Assembly: GCF_004345425.1 (NCBI RefSeq)
Contig: NZ_SLVP01000002.1
Coordinates: 372,001-436,000 of the forward strand
Direction: 5' to 3'
Source of the DNA: Paenibacillus sp. BK033
Lineage (GTDB): Bacteria > Bacillota > Bacilli > Paenibacillales > Paenibacillaceae
DNA: 64,000 nt
Positions 26,601 to 33,859 of the stretch are shown one piece after another (within the stretch, counting starts at the first letter, position 1; every line of letters begins with the position of its first letter). The notes under the pieces were generated by a model that was given only the letters and a program-made list of their open reading frames with translations, did no database searches and had not been told where the DNA came from. Both the position numbers and the translations under genes were made by a program.

Positions 26601-27506
26601 AGCCGTTACTTTGATCTCGTCGATGTTAATGTTGGCGGAGTCGCCCGCATCGTACTTGTAGCCAATCGTGTTGTTGCCCGCGTTAAGCGTAAGGGTCTCC
26701 GTCTTGGTCCCCCAAGTGTCCCAATTCGCCAGATTAGGCAGCGATGTTTGACGGATTTTTGTGCCATTGACATAAACGCTCACCGTTCTCGAAGCGCCGT
26801 TGGCATTGGCGTATTTCAAAGCGACATCATAGCTTCCGGCGGAGGTTACGTTGGCTGTAAAGGCCGTTGATGCCCCTTGCGTCCAATATCCGTCTACAAA
26901 ACCTGTACCGGAGAAGCCCGCATGATCGGTATTCACCTTTGCTCCGCCCGATAAAACAGCGGCTTCCGCTTGATATGTACCTGGCGTTGCAGGAGAGCTC
27001 GCCCCATAAATCTCGAACTCGGATAACTGTGCCGCAGGCCATCCGGTGTTAGCCGTAACGCTCAAACGGACATAACGGGTGCTAGCCGCCGCAAAGTTAA
27101 TCGTAACCGTGTTGTTCTGAACGGATGGATCGAATACATAACCGGTTGAAGCAACGATGTTTGTAAAAGTCGAGCCGTCCGCGCTTCCTTGGACTGCCAG
27201 GGTTTGCGTCCGCGCGCCCCAGCCTGCAGGCAGCTTCAGCACAATCTGGTCGATGCTCGTAATGGCGCCCAGGTCAACCTGAATCCATTGCGGGAACGCG
27301 TTATTCGCGCTTTCCCAATAAGTGGCCTGATTACTGTCTTTAACATTGTCGGGCGAATACGTTTGCGATTGTCCGCTTGCGGTAATGGTCTTGCCAAGGG
27401 TTAAATTCGTTCCTCCCGCAGCGGAGACGGGCTTTCCAATGGATACGAGCAGGCTGGTGATCAGCATCGTGGCAATCAGCAGCCATGCGACATGCTTGTT
27501 GCGCAT
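23631..27506 (-). CDS. Secreted multidomain GH87 alpha-1,3-glucanase / mycodextranase-type enzyme
   Basis: A 1291-residue secreted protein. Domains: signal peptide (about 1-30); discoidin/F5-8-type module (about 37-170); CBM6-like module (YQAEAAVLSGGAKVNTDHAG, about 177-300); Thr-Pro linker (304-353); second discoidin module (358-497); two CARDB-like modules (about 500-725); an uncharacterised module; and a right-handed beta-helix catalytic part (about 880-1291). This is the architecture known for bacterial GH87 alpha-1,3-glucanases such as Agl-KA, plus CARDB copies. Asp1065 (in LADGVNFSQ) and Asp1088-Asp1089 (in NNGDDALAVW) have the +23/+24 spacing that I recall for the GH87 catalytic Asp triad. 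It should attack alpha-1,3-glucan or nigeran of fungal walls or biofilms. The start ATG 27506 follows AGGAGG; a TTG five codons upstream lacks one. Confidence 0.88.
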   Translation of the reverse strand: MRNKHVAWLLIATMLITSLLVSIGKPVSAAGGTNLTLGKTITASGQSQTYSPDNVKDSNQATYWESANNAFPQWIQVDLGAITSIDQIVLKLPAGWGARTQTLAVQGSADGSTFTNIVASTGYVFDPSVQNNTVTINFAAASTRYVRLSVTANTGWPAAQLSEFEIYGASSPATPGTYQAEAAVLSGGAKVNTDHAGFSGTGFVDGYWTQGASTAFTANVTSAGSYDVALKYANANGASRTVSVYVNGTKIRQTSLPNLANWDTWGTKTETLTLNAGNNTIGYKYDAGDSANINIDEIKVTASSTPTPTPTPTPTPTPTPTPTPTPTPTPTPTPTPTPTPTPTPTPTPTPTPTPPATDNIAIGKTITASSSTQTYAASNANDNNTSTYWEGGSNPSTLTLDLGKNYDVASIVLKLNPASEWSTRTQTIQVLGHNQATTTFGNLVSSQSYTFNPASGNTVTIPVTATVKRLQLNITSNSGAPAGQIAEFQVFGTPAANPDLTITGLSWSPASPDESSAITLNATVKNAGSAGSAASTVNFYLNNELAGSAAVAALAAGASAPVSVNVGSKTAANYSASAKVDENNAIIELNDNNNSYTNVAALVVAPIASADFVGTTSWTPSNPVAGNSIAFTVNLKNQGSVASAGGSHAITVALKNSAGSTIQTFNGTYNGALASGASANVSIPGNWTAVNGNYTVTTTIAADANEAVSKQGNNVSSANLVVYSIRGASVPYTRYDTDDASRGGGATLLSAPTFDQALIASEASGQKYISLPSSGSYLQWTVRQGEGGAGVTMRFTMPDSADGMGLNGSLDVYVNNVKVKTVALTSYYNWQYFSGDMPADAPGGGRPLFRFDEVHWKLDTPLQPGDTIRIQKGNDSIEYGVDFIEIEQVPTAIAQPSNSVSVTDYGAIANDGQDDLTAFKAAVTAAVAANKTLYIPAGTFHLGSMWEIGSVSNMINNLTITGAGYWYTNIQFTNPNAAGGGISLRITGKLDFSNVYLNSKLRSRYGQNAIYKGFMDNFGTNSKIHDVWVEHFECGFWVGDYAHTPAIYANGLTIENSRIRNNLADGVNFSQGTSNSIVRNSNLRNNGDDALAVWTSNTNGAPAGVNNTFSYNTIENNWRAAGIAFFGGSGHKADHNVIIDTVGGSGVRLNTVFPGYHFQNNTGITVSDTTIINSGTSQDLYNGERGAIDLEASNDSIKNVTFTNMDIINAQRDAIQFGYGGGFENIVFNNVTIDGTGKDGVTTSRFSGPHLGAAIYTYTGNGSATFNNLITRNIAYPNVNYVQSGFALTFN
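26446..26594. repeat. GTTGGC/GTTGGT hexamer array encoding the Thr-Pro linker
   Basis: About 25 tandem 6-bp units differing only in the last base encode (Thr-Pro)n on the minus strand. Unit length is a multiple of three, so gain or loss of copies would change linker length without a frameshift. It is the most likely assembly-error or length-polymorphism site in the window. Confidence 0.95.
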
Positions 27507-27547
27507 TCTATTCCTCCTCAAATGATAACTCGGATTGGCCTTTCCCC

Positions 27548-27561
27548 TGGAAGCGATTACA
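27548..27561 (-). promoter_or_regulatory. cre-like box ahead of the GH87 gene
   Basis: The minus-strand 14-mer TGTAATCGCTTCCA fits TGWAANCGNTNWCA at all but one position. It lies 42 nt upstream of the ATG and downstream of the likely promoter, a place where CcpA would block elongation. Confidence 0.5.
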
Positions 27562-27602
27562 AGTTGTCCCTTAACGGTCCTCCTTTCATTGGCATATCTC
27601 TA

Positions 27603-27629
27603 ATTATAGGAAGGATAAGGCGCTGGCAA
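27603..27629 (-). promoter_or_regulatory. Probable GH87 promoter
   Basis: Minus strand: TTGCCA (27624-27629), a short 15-nt spacer, perfect TATAAT (27603-27608), about 97 nt before the ATG. The spacer is shorter than ideal. Confidence 0.5.
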
Positions 27630-27699
27630 TAAGATGCAATACTACGGAAAATGTATGTATTTCCAAGATGATCAAGCCGGAGTTTCCCTATTCGAACCA

Positions 27700-27721
27700 A
27701 AAACAGCCCCATAAAGGGGCT
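27700..27721 (-). terminator. Second, downstream terminator-like hairpin
   Basis: AGCCCC / GGGGCT with 5-nt loop, followed on the minus strand by GTTTTT. It lies about 80 nt past the GxGYxYP stop, behind a first terminator, and may act as a back-up. Confidence 0.6.
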
Positions 27722-27756
27722 TCTTCCAAGCTATCGCCGCAGTTTATTTTATGAAA

Positions 27757-27790
27757 TAAAAAATAGGGACGCATGTTTAACATACGCCCC
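27757..27790 (-). terminator. Terminator after the GxGYxYP gene
   Basis: On the minus strand an 11-bp stem with two G-U pairs (27766-27790) is followed by TATTTTTTATTT. It lies 14 nt past the stop. Confidence 0.8.
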
Positions 27791-27803
27791 CAGCTTTCGC
27801 AAT

Positions 27804-30623
27804 CTAGTTAACTGTAAGGTTATCCACCGTTACCGTCGCCTTATCCGCATACCATACTCGAAACTCGAGATTCCGGTTTAGAGTCTGGTTGAAGGATAAC
27901 TTGAAATCCTGGTACTGGTTCGCCGACGCGAACTGCTGACGAGAGATCTTCGCTTGTTTCACAACGGATTTTGATGCCGCATCCCAAACATCTATAACGG
28001 CTACTACGTCTTTGTCTGATGTATTGTTATCGATTTTCATTCGATAAGTAATCGTATGCTTCCCCACCGGAACGTTTGTATCGTTAGGACCGTGCAGCAT
28101 ATATCCCGTTCCATCAAGCGACGGCGTAGCCTGCCAGCCATCTCCGCTCGCACGTCCCTGCTCATGCCCGACAACGGCACCTTCCGCTTCATACTTGCCA
28201 TTGCTTTTTGTTACCGTTACCTTATCGATGCCAATTGTTGCTTTATCCTGGTAATAAGCCTTCAATTCCAGGCTGCTTCCTCGCGGATTGTCAAAGGACA
28301 AGTTGAAGTCCTGATACGTATGGTTCGTTTTGAACTGATTACGGTACACGTCAACCGAAGCAAGGGTATGCCCGGTTGCGTTATCGCGAACTTCAAGCGT
28401 AACGACATTATCGTTAGCACCTGCGTTGGAATCGATCTTCATCTTGAAGGTCGCCGTATTGCTGCCTGCAGGAATGGTGTTGTCAGCATTGCCGGACAGC
28501 ATGTAGCCTGCTTTGTCCGCGCTTACGCTTGCCGACCAATCGCTGCCGCTCGCCGCGCCTGTTTCATGCGAGAATGCCGTTTCCGCCTCATATTGCTTTA
28601 CGACTGCGGACGGATCGATAGGAAGCTGGTTATTTTCGCGCATTAATTGGAAATAAGTATCCGGTCTGACAAAAACAATATCGCTGTTGCTGCTAAAGTT
28701 ATTTACCGCGTTGACAATCATCTGGTACGAAACATCCCACGGATTAGATTGAATGCTCACAAAACGAGGAGCTGTTCCATCCCAGCCGGCAATCGCGTGA
28801 TTAATCTCGGAAATAATCGTTGCCTCGGAGTAACAATACGTTGCGCTTAGTCCCTGCGTAGGCAGCGAGTTGCCGTAGATGGTAATCGGACTGCCGGCGT
28901 TTTGGCCCGTTAAACCCAATAAGGACGGCGCATATTGGGCAAAGCTTTCTCCCACGTTCGGATTAATGCCGCCTGTGATGGTATTCCAGATGGTGGCGAC
29001 CTTTAATCCCGCACGATTCATATAATCGTTGGATAGTGCGACGAATTTATTCAAATAGGTTTGATTCGCCCATGCGTTCGGATACGTATAGCCAAAACCG
29101 GACGGTCCTGCAATAAGCGCGTCATTTGGCGTAGCGGAATCGTACAAATAATTCAACACGCCAGGCATCGCATCGAGCATGGCCGGCGATACCGTCCAGC
29201 CGAGCGGTACCGTTCCGCGGTTGGGTGAATCCCAAATTTTCTTAAAGCGGTGTTCCATGTACTGCAGATTATCGCCGTCGCTCAAAATAAGCGAGACATA
29301 AATTTTGTTCTGAAGCGGCGGTTTATTCGGCACCGGCTTCACGTTTACATTTCTGGAAGTGCCTCCGAATACCGTGAGGTTGGAGGACCAGTCGCTGGCA
29401 ATCGTTGAAATGCCATATTCGGAAGCGGCTTGTACGCCGATTGCCTCATCCGGCCACCAGCCCATGTAAACTCCGCTGCCTGCTGGCATATCGGCGAAGA
29501 AGCTTTGCAGAAGGGTCTTCTCCGCCGGGACAGAAGGATTCAGCCAGATGACAGCCGCGCCGGTTGCCGTCGCATAATCGCGGAGAGCGCCTTTAATGCC
29601 CGGACTTAATCCAATAATGAGATTATGGGACAGCGAGGACCAATAATGATCATGCAAATATTGATACACTTCAAGCTTCGTGCTGAAATCCCCGCGCAAA
29701 TCGTCAAGGATCGGCAGATTGTACGGTGCGGAGGTCAGTTTGCCAACCAGGCTTGGCGGCGCAACAATGGCTCCGGACTGCGCGGCGATTGTTGTAGCCA
29801 GGTTTACCGTATCCGGCAAGGCATCGTCATAAACGACGATTCCGTTAATCTCGCTGGCATATTTGGTAAGCAGCGACCAGTTGTCCGCCACATCTTCATG
29901 TCCCATTCCCAGGTCATTCAGCCATTTATCTTTTCCGTCTTCGTTTCTGACGTTGTCATCATACGTATAGATCCTTGGCTGCGTTTTATTGACAAGCCCC
30001 TTGAGTGTCGTAAATAAGACCGTTTCATCCGATTTCCCTTGCTGGATGGAGCCCACAGCATCTACTTTGGTGTAAGCCCGGCCATACCAGTACACCCTGA
30101 ATTCTAACTCATGGCCGATGGCCGGGTTATTGTAGTTGAGCGTAAATCGCTCGTATGTTCCTACCTTCGTCCATTGCTTCCGGGTAATGTCACGGCTTGC
30201 CAATACCTGCCCGGTCGTGTTGTCTCTGACATCAACCGTAACAATGAGATCATCGTTAGCCGTATTATTATCGATAATCATATCAAAATAAGCCTGATTT
30301 TCACCTGCCGGAATATCTTTAGCATACGGCCCGTAAACCATATGCTTATTCGGAGCATCGATTGATGTTTGCGCCAGCCAACCATTGCTCTCCAAACGCC
30401 CGGTACCATGTCCGATCTGTTTTCCTTCCGCCTCATATCGATATTCCGTAACCAAATTCATAACGTCGAGCGTGGGAGCCGGCGCCGAGAAAGACGGCAG
30501 GATTTGCTCTGAGGGCCAGCTTAATCCGGCCGCCTCCGCTTTGGGAAGCCCCACGAATGGAGAAGATGCAGCCATGATAACGGTTGCAAGCAAGACTGCG
30601 CCAAATTTCCTATTCCATTTCAT
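27804..30623 (-). CDS. Secreted GxGYxYP-family putative glycosidase with three repeated EAEG-type modules
   Basis: A 939-residue secreted protein with a signal peptide ending around residue 31 (AEA-AGLSW). The central part (about 195-680) belongs to the GxGYxYP family, whose name-giving motif appears as GFGYTYP near residue 510, with LILSDGDNLQYMEHRFKKIW before it. The family is thought to act on glycans, but I know of no settled activity. Three copies of a roughly 120-residue module flank it: residues 62-190 (YEAEGKQIGHGTGRLESNGW), about 690-810 (YEAETAFSHETGAASGSDW) and about 815-939 (YEAEGAVVGHEQGRASGDGW). Each has a YMLHGP/YMLSGN-type turn and a closing DNLTV-like strand, consistent with a beta-sandwich binding domain. 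AAAGGAGA precedes the ATG. The gene follows a good promoter overlain by a cre box. Confidence 0.88.
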   Translation of the reverse strand: MKWNRKFGAVLLATVIMAASSPFVGLPKAEAAGLSWPSEQILPSFSAPAPTLDVMNLVTEYRYEAEGKQIGHGTGRLESNGWLAQTSIDAPNKHMVYGPYAKDIPAGENQAYFDMIIDNNTANDDLIVTVDVRDNTTGQVLASRDITRKQWTKVGTYERFTLNYNNPAIGHELEFRVYWYGRAYTKVDAVGSIQQGKSDETVLFTTLKGLVNKTQPRIYTYDDNVRNEDGKDKWLNDLGMGHEDVADNWSLLTKYASEINGIVVYDDALPDTVNLATTIAAQSGAIVAPPSLVGKLTSAPYNLPILDDLRGDFSTKLEVYQYLHDHYWSSLSHNLIIGLSPGIKGALRDYATATGAAVIWLNPSVPAEKTLLQSFFADMPAGSGVYMGWWPDEAIGVQAASEYGISTIASDWSSNLTVFGGTSRNVNVKPVPNKPPLQNKIYVSLILSDGDNLQYMEHRFKKIWDSPNRGTVPLGWTVSPAMLDAMPGVLNYLYDSATPNDALIAGPSGFGYTYPNAWANQTYLNKFVALSNDYMNRAGLKVATIWNTITGGINPNVGESFAQYAPSLLGLTGQNAGSPITIYGNSLPTQGLSATYCYSEATIISEINHAIAGWDGTAPRFVSIQSNPWDVSYQMIVNAVNNFSSNSDIVFVRPDTYFQLMRENNQLPIDPSAVVKQYEAETAFSHETGAASGSDWSASVSADKAGYMLSGNADNTIPAGSNTATFKMKIDSNAGANDNVVTLEVRDNATGHTLASVDVYRNQFKTNHTYQDFNLSFDNPRGSSLELKAYYQDKATIGIDKVTVTKSNGKYEAEGAVVGHEQGRASGDGWQATPSLDGTGYMLHGPNDTNVPVGKHTITYRMKIDNNTSDKDVVAVIDVWDAASKSVVKQAKISRQQFASANQYQDFKLSFNQTLNRNLEFRVWYADKATVTVDNLTVN

Positions 30624-30787
30624 CTTTAGTCTCCTTTTCCTCTTACGGTATTGGGTTTAACTTTTAGGCAAAAGCCTTACCTATCGCCGATTTCCTCTTC
30701 CTATCACCTGCCTTCGCTTTTACCTGCCATGCAACGCCATACAACAGCGAATAAGCGGCCCACAATCATTCCAATTGCCCCTAAATA

Positions 30788-30801
30788 TGTAAGCGCTTAT
30801 T
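30788..30801 (-). promoter_or_regulatory. cre box at the GxGYxYP promoter
   Basis: TGTAAGCGCTTATT (plus strand) matches the consensus palindrome TGTAAGCGCTTACA at 12 of 14 positions, with a perfect core. It starts about 10 nt downstream of the -10 box of the GxGYxYP promoter, covering the likely transcription start. Confidence 0.7.
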
Positions 30802-30810
30802 TCGTTGAAG

Positions 30811-30839
30811 ATTATAACACCTATATTATTTATATTCAA
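30811..30839 (-). promoter_or_regulatory. Sigma-A promoter of the GxGYxYP gene
   Basis: Minus strand: TTGAAT (30834-30839), 17-nt spacer, perfect TATAAT (30811-30816), giving an untranslated leader of about 180 nt. Confidence 0.75.
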
Positions 30840-30941
30840 TATATCATATTTTCTCATTCTTCCCCTAACCTATGACATGGTTTATATTGAGAGACAAGAC
30901 TATTATCGACTTACGAAGTTGCAATCGAAGGGGGCACAAGC

Positions 30942-32456
30942 TTGAATAAGGCATCCACCATTATGGTGCAGGGCACCGCATCGGACGTAGGAAAAAGCGT
31001 GCTGACGACGGCGTTATGCCGTATTTTCTTACAGGACGGACGGAAAACAGCGCCTTTCAAATCGCAAAACATGGCTCTTAATTCCTATGTAACGCTTGAC
31101 GGCAAGGAGATCGGCCGAGCGCAAGGCGTGCAGGCGGAGGCTTGCGGGATTGCGGCAACGACCGATATGAATCCGATTCTGATCAAGCCTACCGGAGAGA
31201 TGAAGGCACAAATCGTCGTACACGGCAGACCGCTGGAGGAAATGAGCGCCTGGCGATACCGCGAGGAGTATATTCCTCTAGCCGAAGGCATTGTACGGGA
31301 GGCATTGGACCGCCTTCGCGCGGAGCATGATATTATCGTGCTGGAAGGCGCGGGAAGCCCGGCCGAGATTAATCTGAAGGACCGGGATATCGTAAATATG
31401 CGCATGGCCCAATGGGCCGATGCCCCCGTCGTGCTGGTCGCGGATATCGACCGGGGCGGCGTCTTCGCCTCTATCGTGGGAACAATGGAACTGCTGGAAG
31501 AGGACGAACGAAGCCGGGTAAAAGGATTTATCATTAATAAATTTCGCGGCGACATCAGCCTGCTGCAATCCGGTTTGGATTGGCTGGAAGAACGTACCGG
31601 CATACCCGTGCTTGGGGTTATCCCCTATCTGCCAAGGCTGGATATTGAAGCGGAGGACTCGGTTGTGCTGGAGAAGCTGGCGGATCAAGGTGCGGATAAA
31701 AACAAGGAAATCGACATCGCGGTTATCCGGCTGCCCCGTATTTCCAACTTCACCGATTGCGATCCGCTGGAGGCAGAGCCGGATGTCTTGCTTCGTTATG
31801 CGGGGAGCGTGGACGAGTTGGGGCATCCCGACATCATCCTTATTCCGGGCTCGAAGAATACGCTGGAAGACCTTCTGTTCTTGAGGAAAACCGGCCTGGC
31901 AGACGCTATCGCCAAGCATGTTGCGAAAGGACGCTGGCTTGCCGGCATTTGCGGAGGCTACCAAATGCTCGGACGTAAGCTGCATGATCCTTATCAAGTC
32001 GAATCCACGCAAATCGAAGCAAATGGCCTTGGCTACCTTCCGCTTGCCACAGCCTTCTATCCGGAGAAGAGGACGGAACGAGTCAGCGGCGCTGTTGCCA
32101 AGGGGCATCCCGATTGGCCGGCCATGCAAGGTTTCGCCATCGAGGGGTACGAGATTCATATGGGACAGACCACGCCTCTCGCTCAGGTTCATCCCCTTCT
32201 GACCATAAACGGTCAACCGGAAGGAGCCGTCTCGGAGGACGGCCTGGTCTTCGGAACATACGTACACGGAATTTTTCATAACGACGATTTCCGCAGACAA
32301 TACTTGAACATGGTGCGCGCGCGTAAAAATCTGGCTCCAATCGAAGAGATCTTGCGGTTTCGCAGCAGACAGCTCGAAGCTTTTGACCGGCTGGCCGCGC
32401 ATGTCCGCGCTCATCTGGATATGGAGAAGGTTTATGGCATTCTGAACAAAGAATAG
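30942..32456 (+). CDS. cobQ: Cobyric acid synthase (CobQ/CbiP), glutamine-hydrolysing
   Basis: A 504-residue amidotransferase that amidates adenosylcobyrinic acid a,c-diamide at four side chains in cobalamin synthesis, using glutamine and ATP. The N-terminal ATP-grasping domain starts with IMVQGTASDVGKSVLTTALC and has FKSQNMALNSYVT. The C-terminal glutaminase domain carries the nucleophile Cys337 in LAGICGGYQMLG and His442 in GTYVHGIFHN. Length is normal for the family. Start is TTG 30942, with AAGGGGG about 7 nt upstream; no ATG fits the N-terminal motif. The gene stands alone, with no other cobalamin genes near and no cobalamin riboswitch recognised in the leader. Confidence 0.97.
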   Translation: MNKASTIMVQGTASDVGKSVLTTALCRIFLQDGRKTAPFKSQNMALNSYVTLDGKEIGRAQGVQAEACGIAATTDMNPILIKPTGEMKAQIVVHGRPLEEMSAWRYREEYIPLAEGIVREALDRLRAEHDIIVLEGAGSPAEINLKDRDIVNMRMAQWADAPVVLVADIDRGGVFASIVGTMELLEEDERSRVKGFIINKFRGDISLLQSGLDWLEERTGIPVLGVIPYLPRLDIEAEDSVVLEKLADQGADKNKEIDIAVIRLPRISNFTDCDPLEAEPDVLLRYAGSVDELGHPDIILIPGSKNTLEDLLFLRKTGLADAIAKHVAKGRWLAGICGGYQMLGRKLHDPYQVESTQIEANGLGYLPLATAFYPEKRTERVSGAVAKGHPDWPAMQGFAIEGYEIHMGQTTPLAQVHPLLTINGQPEGAVSEDGLVFGTYVHGIFHNDDFRRQYLNMVRARKNLAPIEEILRFRSRQLEAFDRLAAHVRAHLDMEKVYGILNKE

Positions 32457-32547
32457 CCAGCAAAAAATCTATTTATTATATTGAAATAATATAATATATA
32501 TCCTATATAACAAATTATTTTGTTTGTTTCATCCTAATGCAAAAAGA

Positions 32548-32575
32548 AAAAGAGACATCGACCGATGTCTCTTTT
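32548..32575. terminator. Bidirectional terminator between cobQ and the AraC gene
   Basis: A nearly perfect inverted repeat (AAAAGAGACATCG / CGATGTCTCTTTT) with A-rich DNA before and T after. It can serve the convergent cobQ (plus) and AraC (minus) genes. Before it, 32466-32525 is extremely AT-rich with small inverted repeats. Confidence 0.85.
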
Positions 32576-32705
32576 ATCGTAAGTTCTTAGGCTATTATTT
32601 CGATGCTTTTTCGCTTCGGTGCAAGCTCTGCCGCCTGGCGGAGCGCTTCCTTGAGGCTTGGTCGCCCGCTCTTCAAAGCTCTATAATCGCTCTGGCATCA
32701 TCTTC

Positions 32706-33677
32706 TTATATAGGATCCTCGAATTCCGCGCCGCCCGACGCTTTGCGCAGCGTCTTGATATCCTGAAGAGGCGGCTGGCCGAATAGTCTACGGTATTCCC
32801 GGTTGAACTGCGACGGGCTTTCATAGCCAACAGAAAGGGCCGCTGTCGTAGCTCCTACCGGACCGCTCAGCATTAATCTCCTCGCTTCCTGCAGGCGCAG
32901 CTGCTTCTGATACTGCAAAGGCCCCATCGTCGTGATGGCTTTGAATTTATGATGAAGTCCGGAAGTGCTCATATTGCACGATTTCGCAAGCTCCTCGACT
33001 GTAAAGGAGTGGGTGTAGTTCTCCTGGATCCATTGAATGGCCTTGGCTATTCCGTCCGCCCGTTGGTCAAACAACACCTTTTGCATAAACAAATGCCCAA
33101 AATCCCCTGTCAGCAGGTTGAATATCATTTCCTTCTTCAGCAGCTCGGACAGAAACCGGGCTTCCTTCGGTTTGTCGATTAACTTCAGCAGCCGGTAGAA
33201 AATATCCAGCAGATCGGCATCGGATTTCCCGATAAAAGCGGCGGAAGACAAGTCCTTTTCTTTGGGCTCCGCGGCAATCTCGGCCTCCATGACGACGGAA
33301 GCAATTTCTTGCGTCGTGAAATCGACCCGCAGTCCGATATAAGGATGTTCTGCCGTTGCTTCCACCACCTGCCCAAATGCAGGGATGTCGAGCAGCGATG
33401 CAACGTAATCTCCCTCTCTGTAATGAAAGATATCCTGACCCAGATACAGCTTCTTCTCCCCTTGGAGAATCAGACAAAAAGATGGAGTCAACACGCCTGG
33501 ACATCGAACCGTATCGTGACTGCGTTTGACGATGGACAGGAAAGGCACGATCGTTGTGTTCCGCCCTTCCTCCAGCGTCATCCGTTCCGTCATCGCTATA
33601 AGCTGATCCAGCGTTTTCTTGTAAATCGAAATGCTTTTCCCTCCCGTTGTCCGGGAATCCTTTGTTTGCTCCGGCAT
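32706..33677 (-). CDS. AraC-family regulator with AraC_N domain
   Basis: A 323-residue regulator. The N-terminal part is a cupin-like AraC_N domain (VLTPSFCLILQGEKKLYLGQ, FHYREGDYVASLLDIPAFG). The C-terminal part is an AraC double helix-turn-helix (FTVEELAKSCNMSTSGLHHK and AALSVGYESPSQFNREYRRL). The frame reaches 33767, but ATG 33677 with GGGAGGG upstream is the likely start. It is divergent from a 14-TM MFS exporter gene, with 182 nt between the two starts, and most likely controls it. The inducer is unknown. Confidence 0.9.
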   Translation of the reverse strand: MPEQTKDSRTTGGKSISIYKKTLDQLIAMTERMTLEEGRNTTIVPFLSIVKRSHDTVRCPGVLTPSFCLILQGEKKLYLGQDIFHYREGDYVASLLDIPAFGQVVEATAEHPYIGLRVDFTTQEIASVVMEAEIAAEPKEKDLSSAAFIGKSDADLLDIFYRLLKLIDKPKEARFLSELLKKEMIFNLLTGDFGHLFMQKVLFDQRADGIAKAIQWIQENYTHSFTVEELAKSCNMSTSGLHHKFKAITTMGPLQYQKQLRLQEARRLMLSGPVGATTAALSVGYESPSQFNREYRRLFGQPPLQDIKTLRKASGGAEFEDPI

Positions 33678-33859
33678 ATCCGTTTTCCCTCCCGCCTTGT
33701 TCCTGATTATATAAGCATTCTTGACGAGTGGAAAGCAAAAGATTAGCTGAATTGCAGGTTTAGGCAACTTTTAAGCAGGAAAGATCTACTTCGCGCCGCC
33801 GATTCCATTCATAATAGCTTTCAGAAACACTATTCCGGAGCAAAGAAAGGAACGTGCAC

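Larger units (their letters stand above)
30624..30941. other. 318-bp divergent intergenic region
   Basis: Holds the minus-strand promoter and cre box of the GxGYxYP gene (30788-30839) and the cobQ leader. Promoter elements for cobQ were not convincingly found. No coding frame here looks real. Confidence 0.6.

Noticed and set aside
30842..30941. Cobalamin riboswitch ahead of cobQ
   Set aside because: The leader is too short and lacks the B12-box-like conserved core.
31278..32414. 378-codon minus-strand open frame
   Set aside because: Complement of cobQ, whose motifs are complete; no independent support.
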